Assembly: GCA_048594885.1 (NCBI GenBank)
Contig: JBMDXB010000027.1
Location: 106,113 to 170,112, forward strand
Source of the DNA: JBMDXB01 sp048594885
GTDB lineage: Bacteria; Acidobacteriota; Vicinamibacteria; Vicinamibacterales; 2-12-FULL-66-21
Direction of reading: 5' to 3'
Length of the DNA stretch: 64,000 bases
This document shows positions 9,359 through 18,596 of this stretch, one piece after another (the stretch's first letter is position 1; every line of letters begins with the position of its first letter). The translations under genes were made by a program, and so were the position numbers. The notes under the pieces are model-generated. The model was given only the letters and a program-made list of their open reading frames with translations. It did no database searches and was not told where the DNA came from.

Positions 9359-12208
9359 TCAGTCCACGAGGTCGATCAGGACGACGTCCGAGAGCTCGCG
9401 GAGCCGATCGAAGATGATGTGCCGCCCATCCGGCGTGACATCGAAGGAGCTCATCGTGGCGTCGCCTGGCAAACGTGCGAGCTGCCAGGTCCGATTCGTC
9501 GAGAGGTCCAACAGCCAGAGAGCCTGTTTCCCAACCGGCCCGAGGCTGTACACCACGCCCTTCCCGTCGGGTAGAAACCGCACGCACCCACCACCCTGCG
9601 CGCTGGTTCGAATCGCGGGAAGACGCACGGCCCGGCCATCGGGTCGAACGGCCAGCAGAGGGGCGGTGGCCTTCGCGAGCGGGCCGGCATAGACGATGAG
9701 ATTGCCGTCCGGCGACCACACCGGATCGAGCGCCTGGCCACTCGCGATCCGAATCGCGGAACCGTCAGCGGCGGAGATCACGAACAGCCCGGGTCCTTGC
9801 GCATCCCACCCCGCGGTGACGATCCGCGTGCCGTCCGGCGACCATGCGGCGGTGCCTCGCACGTCGATGCCATCGGCGACGGACTGTCGAACCGCGGCGT
9901 CCGACGAAACGACGACGAGACGCGCTCTGCCCGCCGATCTCAGCGTGACGGCGATCCGGCCATCCGGCGCCACCGCCACGGGGTCGGTCAGCACTCCGTC
10001 CGCGGACTTCCAGATTTCAACGGCCTTGTCACCCTGCGCGCGCCACAAACCATCCCCTGAGCCGCTCGACGACAGATAGAACAACGACGCTGGGCCGAAC
10101 CTCGGGGCAAACGCTCGCACAGGTGACGACACGTATCGTATGACGTCCCGCTCGTCGGCCACGCGGTCGAGAATCGGAATGCTCCACAATGACGCCGTCG
10201 ATTTCCCCACCGTCGCGATCAGGCGGCGCGCGTCGCCACTTGCGGCAACCGAGAGGAAGCGGTTGGGCCCGACGCTGACGCGAGTGCGTGCCTTCGTCTC
10301 GACGTCGCGCGCCCACAGCCACGGCCCGCCTCCGACGTCGTCGCGCGCGACGTACAGCACGGTGCGGGTGTCGACAGGCGTCGGATATCGCACGTCCCTG
10401 TACTGTTCGGTCAGCCGTTCCGGCTCGCCGCCGGAAGAGGGAAGGCGCCACAGGTCAGCCGAAATTGCTTCGTCGATGAAGTGCACGTAGTAGATCCACT
10501 GACCATCGGTTGACCAGGTGGGAAAGTGGTTGTGTTCCCCCTGCTTGCCCGGGAGTATTTCGCGTGCGTTTCCGCCGTCGCGCTCGGCCACGAACAGTGG
10601 ATCGCCATCGGTGTCGTCGACCCTCAGGTAGACCAACCGCCTGTTGTCCGCGGACCACGCGGCGTTGATCGCGCGCTCTTCCAGGAATGGACGCAGCGGA
10701 CCTCCGGGAAATTCCATGATCCGCAGGCGCCGGCCCGCGGGGCTGCCGCTGATCCAGATGTACTTACCGTCCATCGAAAAGCCAACCGGCCGGTTCAACC
10801 GATTTCGTTCGTCCTGCTGGTCGGGCGTCAGATTGTGAAAAGTCTCCGTACCCAGGTGCGTCAACCAGATCTGGAACGTACCGGTCGCGTCGGCGACGAA
10901 CGCCGCGAACTTGCCATCGGGAGAAATCGCCGCGTCGAGCTCGGTCCCGTCCCAGTCGGTGATGTACGTGTACTTCGCCCTCGCGAGCCGATCCGCGATC
11001 GACGGGGGCGATGGCTGGCGCCAGAGCCAGCTTGCCAGCACGGCGATCACACACAGGACCATCGTGGCCACCGCCACGGCGATCGGCCAGCGCCGAGGCG
11101 GACGCACGGTCGTCTCCGTGACCCCTGGCAGGACCTCGCCGACGGTATCGATCTCGATTCGCGCGTCACCGATGTCGCGCAAACGATCCTTCGGATGCTT
11201 CGCAAGACAGCGGCTCAACACGCGTCGAACGGCGGGAGGCGTCGTGGCCGGAAGTGCCGACCACTCCGGCTCGCGCTCGAGAATCTTCGCGATCGTGTCC
11301 GAGACGGTGTCGCCGGCGAACGCCAGACGACCTGCGAGCATCTCGTACAACACGCAGCCGAACGCCCAGATGTCGGTACGCTTGTCGAGCGTCAGACCGC
11401 GCGCCTGTTCAGGGCTCATATAGGCGGCGGTGCCGATGATCGGACCCTCGCCACGCTTGGCGTTAATCACGTGCGGTCCATCCGTGAGGTCACCGGCTGC
11501 TGTCGACAGGATCGGTTTGGCGAGGCCGAAGTCGAGCACCTTGACGACGCCGTCGGGCGTGATCTTGATGTTCGCGGGCTTCAAATCACGGTGGATGATG
11601 CCTTTGTCGTGAGCGGCCTCGAGCGCCTCGCAGATTTGGCGCGCGATCCTCAGCGCCTCGTGCAGTGGCAGCCGTTCCGACGGGGCGCAATCGGCGAGAA
11701 CCTCCGCGAGCGTCTGCCCTTCGACGATCTCGAGTATCAGGTACCGGAACGGCCCTGCTTCTTCGATGCCGTAGATCGCGCAGATATTCGGATGGTTTAT
11801 CGCGGCGAGCATGCGGGCTTCGCGCTCGAAACGCGCGAGGCGCTGTGGGTCGCTCGTAAATGCGGCCGGTAGGAGCTTGATCGCGACGTCGCGGCCTAGC
11901 CTCTGGTCCTGGGCACGGTAGACCTCCCCCATGCCCCCGCTGCCAAGCAATTCCTGGAGGACGTAGCCGCCGACCACCTGACCGCTTAGTGTCGCGAATG
12001 GCTGGTAAAGCGCCGCAGCGGCCGGGTGGGCCGGTCCTTCGGCGAATTCTTCATCCAGCAGGTTCTCTGCGAGCAGCGCCGTGACCTGCTGTCGCAGCGC
12101 GTCGTCGCCGCCGCAGGCTTCGATGAGGAAGGCCTCACGGTCGTCCGGCGCCAGCTCGGCCGCGGCGTAGTACAGATGCTCGATGGCCTTCCACCGTTCA
12201 GGCGTCAT
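9359..12208 (-). CDS. Transmembrane Ser/Thr protein kinase with C-terminal PD40 beta-propeller
   Basis: The 949-aa paralogue of the kinase at 6393 converges on it with a 74-bp gap. It has the same architecture: N-terminal module (RWKAIEHLYYAAAEL, AFLIEACGGDDALRQQVTALL), glycine loop GSGGMGEVY (about 89-97), Lys111, HRDLKPAN, DFG, MSPEQ, a transmembrane helix (IAVAVATMVLCVIAVLASWLW) and a long PD40 propeller. A stop codon just upstream in frame fixes the ATG at 12208. A possible -10 box (TACAAT on the minus strand) lies about 55 nt upstream. No sigma gene is adjacent, unlike its partner. Confidence 0.93.
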   Translation of the reverse strand: MTPERWKAIEHLYYAAAELAPDDREAFLIEACGGDDALRQQVTALLAENLLDEEFAEGPAHPAAAALYQPFATLSGQVVGGYVLQELLGSGGMGEVYRAQDQRLGRDVAIKLLPAAFTSDPQRLARFEREARMLAAINHPNICAIYGIEEAGPFRYLILEIVEGQTLAEVLADCAPSERLPLHEALRIARQICEALEAAHDKGIIHRDLKPANIKITPDGVVKVLDFGLAKPILSTAAGDLTDGPHVINAKRGEGPIIGTAAYMSPEQARGLTLDKRTDIWAFGCVLYEMLAGRLAFAGDTVSDTIAKILEREPEWSALPATTPPAVRRVLSRCLAKHPKDRLRDIGDARIEIDTVGEVLPGVTETTVRPPRRWPIAVAVATMVLCVIAVLASWLWRQPSPPSIADRLARAKYTYITDWDGTELDAAISPDGKFAAFVADATGTFQIWLTHLGTETFHNLTPDQQDERNRLNRPVGFSMDGKYIWISGSPAGRRLRIMEFPGGPLRPFLEERAINAAWSADNRRLVYLRVDDTDGDPLFVAERDGGNAREILPGKQGEHNHFPTWSTDGQWIYYVHFIDEAISADLWRLPSSGGEPERLTEQYRDVRYPTPVDTRTVLYVARDDVGGGPWLWARDVETKARTRVSVGPNRFLSVAASGDARRLIATVGKSTASLWSIPILDRVADERDVIRYVSSPVRAFAPRFGPASLFYLSSSGSGDGLWRAQGDKAVEIWKSADGVLTDPVAVAPDGRIAVTLRSAGRARLVVVSSDAAVRQSVADGIDVRGTAAWSPDGTRIVTAGWDAQGPGLFVISAADGSAIRIASGQALDPVWSPDGNLIVYAGPLAKATAPLLAVRPDGRAVRLPAIRTSAQGGGCVRFLPDGKGVVYSLGPVGKQALWLLDLSTNRTWQLARLPGDATMSSFDVTPDGRHIIFDRLRELSDVVLIDLVD

Positions 12209-12389
12209 CCATCATGGGAAGGCTCACCACTGTGGCTCGCGTTCGCCCTTTCTGATGCGCCGATTGTAGACCTAATCGTCCGTTCAAGGTTTCGGCGCTG
12301 GTTCTCGCTTCCAGCACAGGAGGAGAACCTCCTCTGCGCGCGGCGGCGGCAAATGGCGCGCGGTATGTCAACGAAGACAGGAGCCGTCC

Positions 12390-13304
12390 ATGGACAACCG
12401 CACGATTGCGTCCCTCGCCGTGGCCACCGCACTCGCCTGCACAACAATCGCCGGGTGCAGCGAACGCTCACCGACCTCGCCAACTCAAGCGGCTCCCTCG
12501 GCAACTTCGAGCTCTGTTACCGTGACCGCAGTCCAGCCGAATTCGGGGTCGACGAACGGCACCACGATCGTGAGAATTGTCGGCACCGGTTTCGAGCCGG
12601 GAGCTGCCGTCACACTTGGCGCGATCGCGACCGCCGTCACCGTCGTGAACAACACGACGATAACGGCAACCGTCCCGACACACGCAGCCGGCCTCGTGGA
12701 CGTGATCGTCACAAACCCTGGCGGTCAGAGCGGTAGACTCAACGGGGGGTTCACCTACATCAGCGTTCCCCGAGCCATCGTGGCGGCGGTCTGGCCTGAC
12801 ATTGGCTCAACGGAAGGCGGGACGATTGTCACGATCACCGGCACTGACTTCCGGGCGGGCGTGACTGTCACACTCGGCGGGATTGAGATAAGACCAACTG
12901 TGTACCAGGGCTCGATCTATCTGGTGACACCGCCCCATGCCGCCGGACCAGTCGACGTCGTCGTCACCAACGGCGGCGCTGACGCCGATGTCCTCGTCAA
13001 CGGCTATACCTACGCTCCACCCGAGTCGTTTGACTTCAACGGCATCTGGGAAGGTGGCGCGGGGTCCGAACAGGAGATCCCTCTCGAATTCACAATTCAG
13101 AATGACTTCGTGACGAGCATGCGCTGCGGCAGCTCTGAGGCGCTGACCTTTACGACGGAGATTCCGGTGCGTAATGGTTCGTTTTCGTTTTCGGACGAGG
13201 TCCGCGGCACCATCTCAGGCAGGATCGTCTCCGCAGTGTCCGCGCGTGGGGCAGTCGACACCGCCTCATGCCGCAACACATCGTGGTATGTCCAGAAGCG
13301 ATAG
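12390..13304 (+). CDS. Lipoprotein with two IPT/TIG domains
   Basis: The 304-aa product starts with a lipoprotein signal (SLAVATALACTTIAGC, lipobox TIAGC). A Shine-Dalgarno-like CAGGAG lies upstream of the ATG. Two IPT/TIG immunoglobulin-like repeats follow (about 48-125 and 130-210), each with the pattern G-S-T-x-G-G-T-x-V-x-I-x-G-T-x-F and ending in VDVxVTNxGG. The last 95 residues form a beta-rich domain (FDFNGIWEGG) that I do not recognise. It is likely anchored in the outer membrane facing the periplasm or surface. It converges with a sigma gene. Confidence 0.8.
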   Translation: MDNRTIASLAVATALACTTIAGCSERSPTSPTQAAPSATSSSVTVTAVQPNSGSTNGTTIVRIVGTGFEPGAAVTLGAIATAVTVVNNTTITATVPTHAAGLVDVIVTNPGGQSGRLNGGFTYISVPRAIVAAVWPDIGSTEGGTIVTITGTDFRAGVTVTLGGIEIRPTVYQGSIYLVTPPHAAGPVDVVVTNGGADADVLVNGYTYAPPESFDFNGIWEGGAGSEQEIPLEFTIQNDFVTSMRCGSSEALTFTTEIPVRNGSFSFSDEVRGTISGRIVSAVSARGAVDTASCRNTSWYVQKR

Positions 13305-13338
13305 CTGACGTCGAGACGTCGCGCGCCGTCGTTGCCTG

Positions 13339-13911
13339 TCACGTGTGCGCGCGGCGCATCTCCGTCTGCAGCCATGCTTTGGCGAGCCGCCAATCGCGCA
13401 TCACCGTGTCAGGAGAGACCTCCAGCACCGCCGCCGTTTCCTCCACACTCAACCCCGCAAAGAATCGGAGCTCGATGACGCGGCTCTTTCGCTCGTCGAA
13501 TGCCGCCAGGGCGCGCAAAGCGTCGTCGAGGGCCACGAAATCGTGGCGTGGCTCGTGCGCGACGACGAGGCCCTCGTCGAGGGTGACTCTCGCCTCAGGA
13601 CCACCGCGTTTCAACGTGCGACGTGCGCGCGCGTGATCCACGAGGATGCGCCGCATGATGCGGGCCGACACCGCGAAGAAATGCGCGCGGTCGGTCCACG
13701 TGACAGCTTTTCCGTCCACCAGCCGCAGATACGCTTCGTTGACGAGGGCGGTTGCCTGGAGCGTGTTACCCGCGCCCTCACCGGCCATGCAGCGCCGCGC
13801 GATCCGGTGGAGTTCGTGGTGAACGAGCGGAACCAGTCGCTCGAGGGCGGCCGCGTCGCCCTTTCCCCATTCGAGAAGTAGTGCGGTGACGCGAGGAGGA
13901 TGCTCGGGTAT
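13339..13911 (-). CDS. ECF-type RNA polymerase sigma factor with apparent AUA start
   Basis: It is a paralogue of the sigma factor at 5821 (GNTLQATALVNEAYLRLVD, AHFFAVSARIMRRILVDHARA, LSVEETAAVLEVSPDTVMRDWRLAKAWL). The first ordinary start, ATG at 13788, falls inside region 2. Upstream the frame stays open through VTALLLEWGKGDAAALERLVPLV to an ATA codon at 13909-13911, beyond which the frame is closed by a TAG that lies within the -10 box. The ATA sits exactly 8 codons before TALLL, as the ATT does in the other gene. No kinase is directly downstream; the next gene on the other strand is the TIG lipoprotein. Confidence 0.72.
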   Translation of the reverse strand: MPEHPPRVTALLLEWGKGDAAALERLVPLVHHELHRIARRCMAGEGAGNTLQATALVNEAYLRLVDGKAVTWTDRAHFFAVSARIMRRILVDHARARRTLKRGGPEARVTLDEGLVVAHEPRHDFVALDDALRALAAFDERKSRVIELRFFAGLSVEETAAVLEVSPDTVMRDWRLAKAWLQTEMRRAHT

Positions 13912-13917
13912 GGCACC

Positions 13918-13923
13918 ATTCTA
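13918..13923 (-). promoter_or_regulatory. -10 box TAGAAT of the second ECF sigma gene
   Basis: On the minus strand TAGAAT is followed by 6 nt (GGTGCC) and then the ATA codon proposed as start. The box and the spacing match the promoter at 5808-5813. Confidence 0.5.
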
Positions 13924-14051
13924 TGCCTTCCCGGCCCTCATCGTTCGGTCACCGGCTGAGGGCTCATTCAAGATCCTTCCCTCATTTCCCGCTTCTTAAG
14001 TAGGGCGCGCCGGTGCCGCGCCGTGGTCTCCGACACGGAATGAGGTGAAGC

Positions 14052-15287
14052 ATGACGAATCTCAGGGAAATCCTTCGACCAATCGCTCTTACCCTCCTCG
14101 TCTGTCTCGTGGCGGCTGCGCCGGCGCGGGCCGATGTCATCAGCCAGTGGAACGAGAAGGTACTCGCACTTGGAGGAGCGTCACGCACGCTCGCGATGGT
14201 CCAGGTGGCGATGTTCGATGCGATCAACGCGATCCAGCCGCGCTACCATCCGTACCTTCAACTGCCCGCCCCGCCTGCCGGTGCACTTCCCGAAGCTGCG
14301 GCTGCCTCCGCCGCATACGGCGTACTGATACGGTTGCTGCCCGCACGAGTGGCGGAACTCGACGCAACGCTTGCTGCATCGCTGGCGTTGCTCCCGGACG
14401 GCGCGTCCAAGACGAGCGGGGTTCAGTATGGCGAGGTCGTCGCGCACACGATGTACCAGGTCAGACTCGCCGACAACATACTCGTGCCAGGGCCGATCTA
14501 TGTTTCGACCGGCGCTCCCGGCGCGTACCAGATCACCTCTCCCGGGCCCGCGCAACCGATCAACACGAACGCGCCGAACTGGATCCCGTTTGCGCTCACG
14601 TCGGCGTCGCAGTTCCGGCCGGCCGGCCCGCCGGCACTCACGTCGAATCGCTATGCCGCCGACCTGAATGAAACGCGTGCCCTTGGGGAGTTCGCGAGTC
14701 CCTATCGCACGGCATTCGACGACGAAACCGCGCGCTGGCATACGGAGCTCGCCCAGTTTCAACTGAACCGAATCGCTCGGGCGGAGGCGGCAATCGACGG
14801 TCGCGATTTGCTGGAGCACGCTCGGCTGTTCGCGTTGTTGAACCTGACGCTGACGGACGCCGCGACGAGTGTCTTCGACGCGAAATACGCGTATCTCTTC
14901 TGGCGGCCGGTCACCGCAATTCGTAACGCTGACCTCGATGACAACGCCGAGACAGTCCTGGACATGGGCTGGTCGCCCTTTCTGACGACGCCTCCACATC
15001 CCGAATATCCCGCAGGACACGGTGTCATCCAGACCGCTGGCGCGCGCGTCCTGGAGAAGTACTTCGGCCAGCACTACGCGTTCGAGACGACATCCCCAAC
15101 GGTTCCGGGCGTCACGCGTCACTACGAGGACTTCGACGCATTCGCCGAAGAGGGAGGATTCGCCCGGATCCTCGGCGGCATGCATTTCCGCCACTCCATC
15201 GAGATAGGCCACCGGCAGGGGAAGAGCGTCGCGAATTGGATTCTGGAGAACTACCTCCTGCCACTTGGTGCCGACGGCGGGTGGTGA
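14052..15287 (+). CDS. Exported PAP2 / vanadium-dependent haloperoxidase-like enzyme
   Basis: The 411-aa protein begins with a signal peptide (LTLLVCLVAAAPARA) after a GAGGTGA ribosome site. The three active-site segments of the vanadium haloperoxidase/PAP2 superfamily are visible near the C-terminus: K-x6-RP in KYAYLFWRP, PAGHG (the PSGH motif), and R-x5-H in ARILGGMH. These bind vanadate or phosphate and supply the catalytic His. The fourth conserved acidic position after the His appears to be Ser. Either a halide peroxidase or an acid phosphatase activity is possible, and sequence alone does not decide. It stands alone between a sigma gene and a toxin-antitoxin pair. Confidence 0.85.
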   Translation: MTNLREILRPIALTLLVCLVAAAPARADVISQWNEKVLALGGASRTLAMVQVAMFDAINAIQPRYHPYLQLPAPPAGALPEAAAASAAYGVLIRLLPARVAELDATLAASLALLPDGASKTSGVQYGEVVAHTMYQVRLADNILVPGPIYVSTGAPGAYQITSPGPAQPINTNAPNWIPFALTSASQFRPAGPPALTSNRYAADLNETRALGEFASPYRTAFDDETARWHTELAQFQLNRIARAEAAIDGRDLLEHARLFALLNLTLTDAATSVFDAKYAYLFWRPVTAIRNADLDDNAETVLDMGWSPFLTTPPHPEYPAGHGVIQTAGARVLEKYFGQHYAFETTSPTVPGVTRHYEDFDAFAEEGGFARILGGMHFRHSIEIGHRQGKSVANWILENYLLPLGADGGW

Positions 15288-15503
15288 CCAGAAGTCGACA
15301 AACCCCGGAATTGTCCTGTGCTGCAGCGTGAAAGATTCTCGGGAACTCGGATGATGGCCGAGAGCTGATCGACGTGTGGAAAACCGCCGCCTTCAGCCTC
15401 TCGGCGAGCGAACCATTCAAGCCGCACCATTGACCCGATGCCGCGCTCCACTCTGAGCGCGTTTATCGCGAGGACTATCCGAATCGATCGCGGTGACTGG
15501 CCC

Positions 15504-15534
15504 GGCATGATATATTCGTAAATATATTCATGCC
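15504..15534. promoter_or_regulatory. Near-perfect palindrome covering the antitoxin start: promoter/operator
   Basis: GGCATGATATATT and AATATATTCATGCC form an inverted repeat around a CGTA spacer with one bulged T. It contains two TATATT -10-like boxes and overlaps the ATG at 15530. Ribbon-helix-helix antitoxins bind such AT-rich palindromes in their own promoters, so this is probably the autoregulatory operator. Confidence 0.7.
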
Positions 15535-15778
15535 GACGACCGTCCACATTCCTCCCGCATTGCTGAAATCGGTCGACCGCCGGGCCAGGGCGCTGGGTGT
15601 GAGTCGGAACCGTCTGATTGTTCGCGCGCTGGAGCAAGCTGTGAGCGAACGCCCCGGCTGGACACCGGAATTCCTCGAGCGGCTGCGACACGTCGACCGC
15701 GAGACGAGTGAAGCGGTAGACGAGTTGTTGGCCGCCGTGAAACAGACGCGCCGTTCGAAAACGCCGCACGAACTGTGA
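15530..15778 (+). CDS. Ribbon-helix-helix antitoxin of a VapBC-type pair
   Basis: The 82-aa protein begins TTVHIPPALLKSVDRRARALGVSRNRLIVRALEQAV, a typical N-terminal ribbon-helix-helix (CopG/MetJ-like) DNA-binding fold. The C-terminal half should wrap the toxin. Its stop overlaps the toxin GTG by 4 nt (GTGA), the usual coupling for such pairs. There is no Shine-Dalgarno; the -10-like TATATT directly abuts the start, suggesting a leaderless or very short-leader transcript. Confidence 0.85.
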   Translation: MPTTVHIPPALLKSVDRRARALGVSRNRLIVRALEQAVSERPGWTPEFLERLRHVDRETSEAVDELLAAVKQTRRSKTPHEL

Positions 15779-16182
15779 CCTACGTCCTGGATACCGACGC
15801 GATTTCAGCCCTGATGAAAGGCACGGCGGCCGTCGTCGAACGGCTGGCCGCGACCGCACCCGCCAAAGTCGCGGTACCGCAGCCCGTCATCGCCGAGATC
15901 GCGTTTGGTATCGAACGCTTGCCGCGATCGAAGCGCCGGGCGGCGCTGCAGGCGCGGTTCGATCTGCTCTGCGCTGAACTTCCGCGGGCCGAGTGGACCG
16001 ACGTCGTCAGCCAGACGTATGGCCGCATCAAGGCGACGCTGGAGCGCAAGGGCACTCGAATCGAGGACTTCGACGCGGCAATCGCGGCACACGCCTTGGC
16101 GCTGGAGGCCACGCTGGTGACAGCCAACCTCCAGCACATGACTCGCGTTCCAGGCCTCGACGTCGAGGACTGGAGCCGCTGA
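15775..16182 (+). CDS. vapC: PIN-domain ribonuclease toxin (VapC family)
   Basis: The 135-aa protein has the PIN fold: first Asp in YVLDTDAISALM, conserved Glu in PVIAEIAFGIERL, and the downstream acidic pair in IEDFDAAIAAHAL, followed by TLVTANLQHMTRVPGL. These acidic residues bind Mg2+ for RNA cleavage. The GTG start overlaps the antitoxin stop. VapC enzymes cut specific tRNAs or rRNA when freed from antitoxin; the target here is unknown. All expected catalytic residues are present. Confidence 0.88.
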   Translation: MTYVLDTDAISALMKGTAAVVERLAATAPAKVAVPQPVIAEIAFGIERLPRSKRRAALQARFDLLCAELPRAEWTDVVSQTYGRIKATLERKGTRIEDFDAAIAAHALALEATLVTANLQHMTRVPGLDVEDWSR

Positions 16183-16199
16183 TCGCAGCCACACCAGCA

Positions 16200-16547
16200 A
16201 CACGGCGCGTCGACGCGCTGGTGTCGAACGAATTGATTGCAGTCAAGAGCCCACGTGCGATCGACCGTCTCCGCTCGCAGGGGTCGCTGACGACGGAGGA
16301 AGCGGCTGCTCGCGTGCGCGCCGTTGACGATTGGCTGGAGGCCATCGACCTCGTGCTGATCCGGCCACCCGTGCTGAGCCGAGCCCGCGAACCGATGCCG
16401 GTGCCCCTCGGCACGCTCGACGCGTTACACCTGGCCACCGCGCTAATCTGGCGCGACCGCATGGGACCGTTGCCGACGATGGCCACGCACGATTCCGCTC
16501 TCGGACTGGCCGCGCGCGCCTTTGGATTTGATGTGCGCGGAATCTAG
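16200..16547 (+). pseudogene. 5'-truncated second PIN-domain toxin
   Basis: The translation from RRVDALVSNELIAVKSPRAIDRLRS through PLGTLDALHLATALIWRD to THDSALGLAARAFGFDVRG matches the body and C-terminus of another VapC-type PIN protein. The N-terminal strand carrying the first catalytic Asp (usually LDTSAL) is missing, replaced by sequence read out of frame from the upstream toxin gene. No start codon or antitoxin is attached. It is probably the remnant left by recombination between neighbouring toxin loci. Confidence 0.65.
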
Positions 16548-16743
16548 GCGCGGAATCGAATCGGTACTCGCCGCACCGTCGTTGACAACGCTGTAGCCCG
16601 GTGGGATAGTAGCCACTCCCCACACGGAGAGTCCCGGGCACAGCCATTGATGCGCCGTTGGTGCGCCATCGCTGGCCCACAGCTCCCCCGCCGGAGACTC
16701 ACCCTGCCGCGCGTGAACGGGCGGAAGCCCTCGGAGGAGCGCC

Positions 16744-18579
16744 ATGCCACATCGTGCTGTGTCGATGCCCGCCGTGCTCGCTCTCGTCATCACAGGTACG
16801 AACCTGATCGGTGCGTTTGAATCCCTGCGCCAGGCGCCAGCTTCGCCCCCCGCCCCCGAAGTCGTCTCCCTTCCGGCAGGCTGGCAACTGAATGGAGGAG
16901 CGGGCGGTCCGATGCGGACCGAGTTCGCGGCGTCGCCCGACGGCACCGCTGTCGTCTTCAGCGCGAGTCCGGACGGGAAGATGGAGAACGCGAGGCTGTA
17001 TCGGCGATTGCTGGATCGCTCCGACGCGGCAATCGTGCCGGGAACGCCGGCAGGCGTCTGCATGCCGGTGTTCTCTCCCGATGGCCGGTGGATCGCGTTC
17101 TGGGCCGAGCCCAAGCTGTACAAAGTGCCGGTTGACGGTGGCTCGCCCGTCGTGCTGTCCGAGATCCCCGCTCGCCCGTTCGGCATGTCGTGGGCGCCCG
17201 ACGGGCGCATCTTCCTCGGGCAGCAGAAGGCGGGGCTGCAGTACGTCCCGGCGAGCGGCGGGAAGCCGCAGGCGTTGACGAAGATTGATCCCGCCAGGGA
17301 ACAAACGCACCGGCTGCCGCAGGTCGTGCCCGGGGGCAAGGGCCTGCTGTTCACCGCCATGCGGACCGACGGCGGCATCGAAAGCCGGCTCGAATGGCTG
17401 TCACTCGAAACCGGCGAACGAAAGCTGCTCGTGAACGACGGCGGGGACGGCCGGTACCTCGCAACAGGACATCTCGCCTTCGTGCGAAAGGGCGCGCTGA
17501 TGGTCGTTCCCTTCGATCTCGCGCGGCTGCAGGCGAAGGGGCCCGCCGTGACCGTCGTGCCGCGCCTCATGCACGCGTTCAACACGGCGATGCGCGACCT
17601 GAACTCCGGAGCAGGCCAGTACAGCGTCTCGGATTCCGGTGCGTTGCTCTGGGTCACCGGAGGGGTCGTCCCGGACTACGTCCGCCCACTGTTCTGGGTG
17701 GATCGAAAGGGGCAGACGGAACCTGTGCCGGGGCTCGAATCGTGGCCCGTGAATACGTTCAGCCTGTCGGCTGACGGCCGGCGCGTGGCGTTCGCGGCGC
17801 TCGGACTCGAGAAGCGCGGGGTGTTCGTCTACGACGTCCAGAAGAACACTGTGATCAAGGTGGCGCAGGGCCAAACCGGTTTCTTGGTGCCTCGTGTCTC
17901 ACCGGACGGGAAGTACGTCTCTTTCTCCAGGGACGATGAAGGGCATCACCAAATCTGGCTGGCCCCGATCGACGGCCGAGCGAAGCCCAGGCGATTGTCG
18001 GTTGACGGAGTTGCCCGTGCGACGTGCTGGACGCGCGACGGAAAGCACCTCGTGTTCGTCGATGGAGAGAGCGCCCAGAGCGGGTTGGATATCAAGCTGC
18101 TACGCGTGGCGGACGGGCACATCACGCCATTTGCCGCCACCAAGGCGGCAGAAGCGTTCCCAGACCTGTCTCCCGACGGCCGATGGATGGCCTACGTGAC
18201 GAACGAGACCGGACGCAACGAAGTGTACGTGCGGTCGTTTCCGGATGGCAGACGTACGCTGCAAATCACGTCCGACGGAGCGACGGCGCCTCTTTGGTCG
18301 CCAGCAGGAGGCGAACTGTTCTACTTCGATGACGCCTTCAAGAAGCTGACGAAGGTCGCTGTCACAGTGGGGGAGACAGTATCCGTCGGTCGGTTCCAGG
18401 TGCTTTTCGAATTCAGCTCCGTTACAGCGCAGGTCGCCGCACCCTACGCCGTCACGCCTGACGGCCGTCGCTTCCTCATCGCCAAACCATTGAGCCGCTC
18501 GTTCCCGCCGGTCACCCAGTTGAATCTGGAGCGCCGCTGGTTCGATCGGGTCAAACGCATCGGCGTGCCCACGAGCTGA
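16744..18579 (+). CDS. Exported PD40 beta-propeller protein lacking a kinase domain
   Basis: The 611-aa product starts after a GGAGGA site and has an N-terminal hydrophobic segment (PAVLALVITGTNLIGAF), a signal peptide or anchor. The rest is a PD40 propeller (EFAASPDGTAVVF, PVFSPDGRWIAF, RVSPDGKYVSF, DLSPDGRWMAYVTNE) ending DGRRFLIAKP. This matches the sensor half of the kinases in this window, but the kinase half is absent. The next gene, 17 bp downstream, is a complete propeller kinase, so the two probably form one operon and may share a signal or partner. Confidence 0.85.
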   Translation: MPHRAVSMPAVLALVITGTNLIGAFESLRQAPASPPAPEVVSLPAGWQLNGGAGGPMRTEFAASPDGTAVVFSASPDGKMENARLYRRLLDRSDAAIVPGTPAGVCMPVFSPDGRWIAFWAEPKLYKVPVDGGSPVVLSEIPARPFGMSWAPDGRIFLGQQKAGLQYVPASGGKPQALTKIDPAREQTHRLPQVVPGGKGLLFTAMRTDGGIESRLEWLSLETGERKLLVNDGGDGRYLATGHLAFVRKGALMVVPFDLARLQAKGPAVTVVPRLMHAFNTAMRDLNSGAGQYSVSDSGALLWVTGGVVPDYVRPLFWVDRKGQTEPVPGLESWPVNTFSLSADGRRVAFAALGLEKRGVFVYDVQKNTVIKVAQGQTGFLVPRVSPDGKYVSFSRDDEGHHQIWLAPIDGRAKPRRLSVDGVARATCWTRDGKHLVFVDGESAQSGLDIKLLRVADGHITPFAATKAAEAFPDLSPDGRWMAYVTNETGRNEVYVRSFPDGRRTLQITSDGATAPLWSPAGGELFYFDDAFKKLTKVAVTVGETVSVGRFQVLFEFSSVTAQVAAPYAVTPDGRRFLIAKPLSRSFPPVTQLNLERRWFDRVKRIGVPTS

Positions 18580-18596
18580 TCGCGCGGAACGACGCC

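Noticed and set aside
15288..15503. Intergenic gap between the haloperoxidase-like gene and the toxin-antitoxin pair
   Set aside because: I found no frame with a recognisable domain, no convincing hairpin and no repeat.
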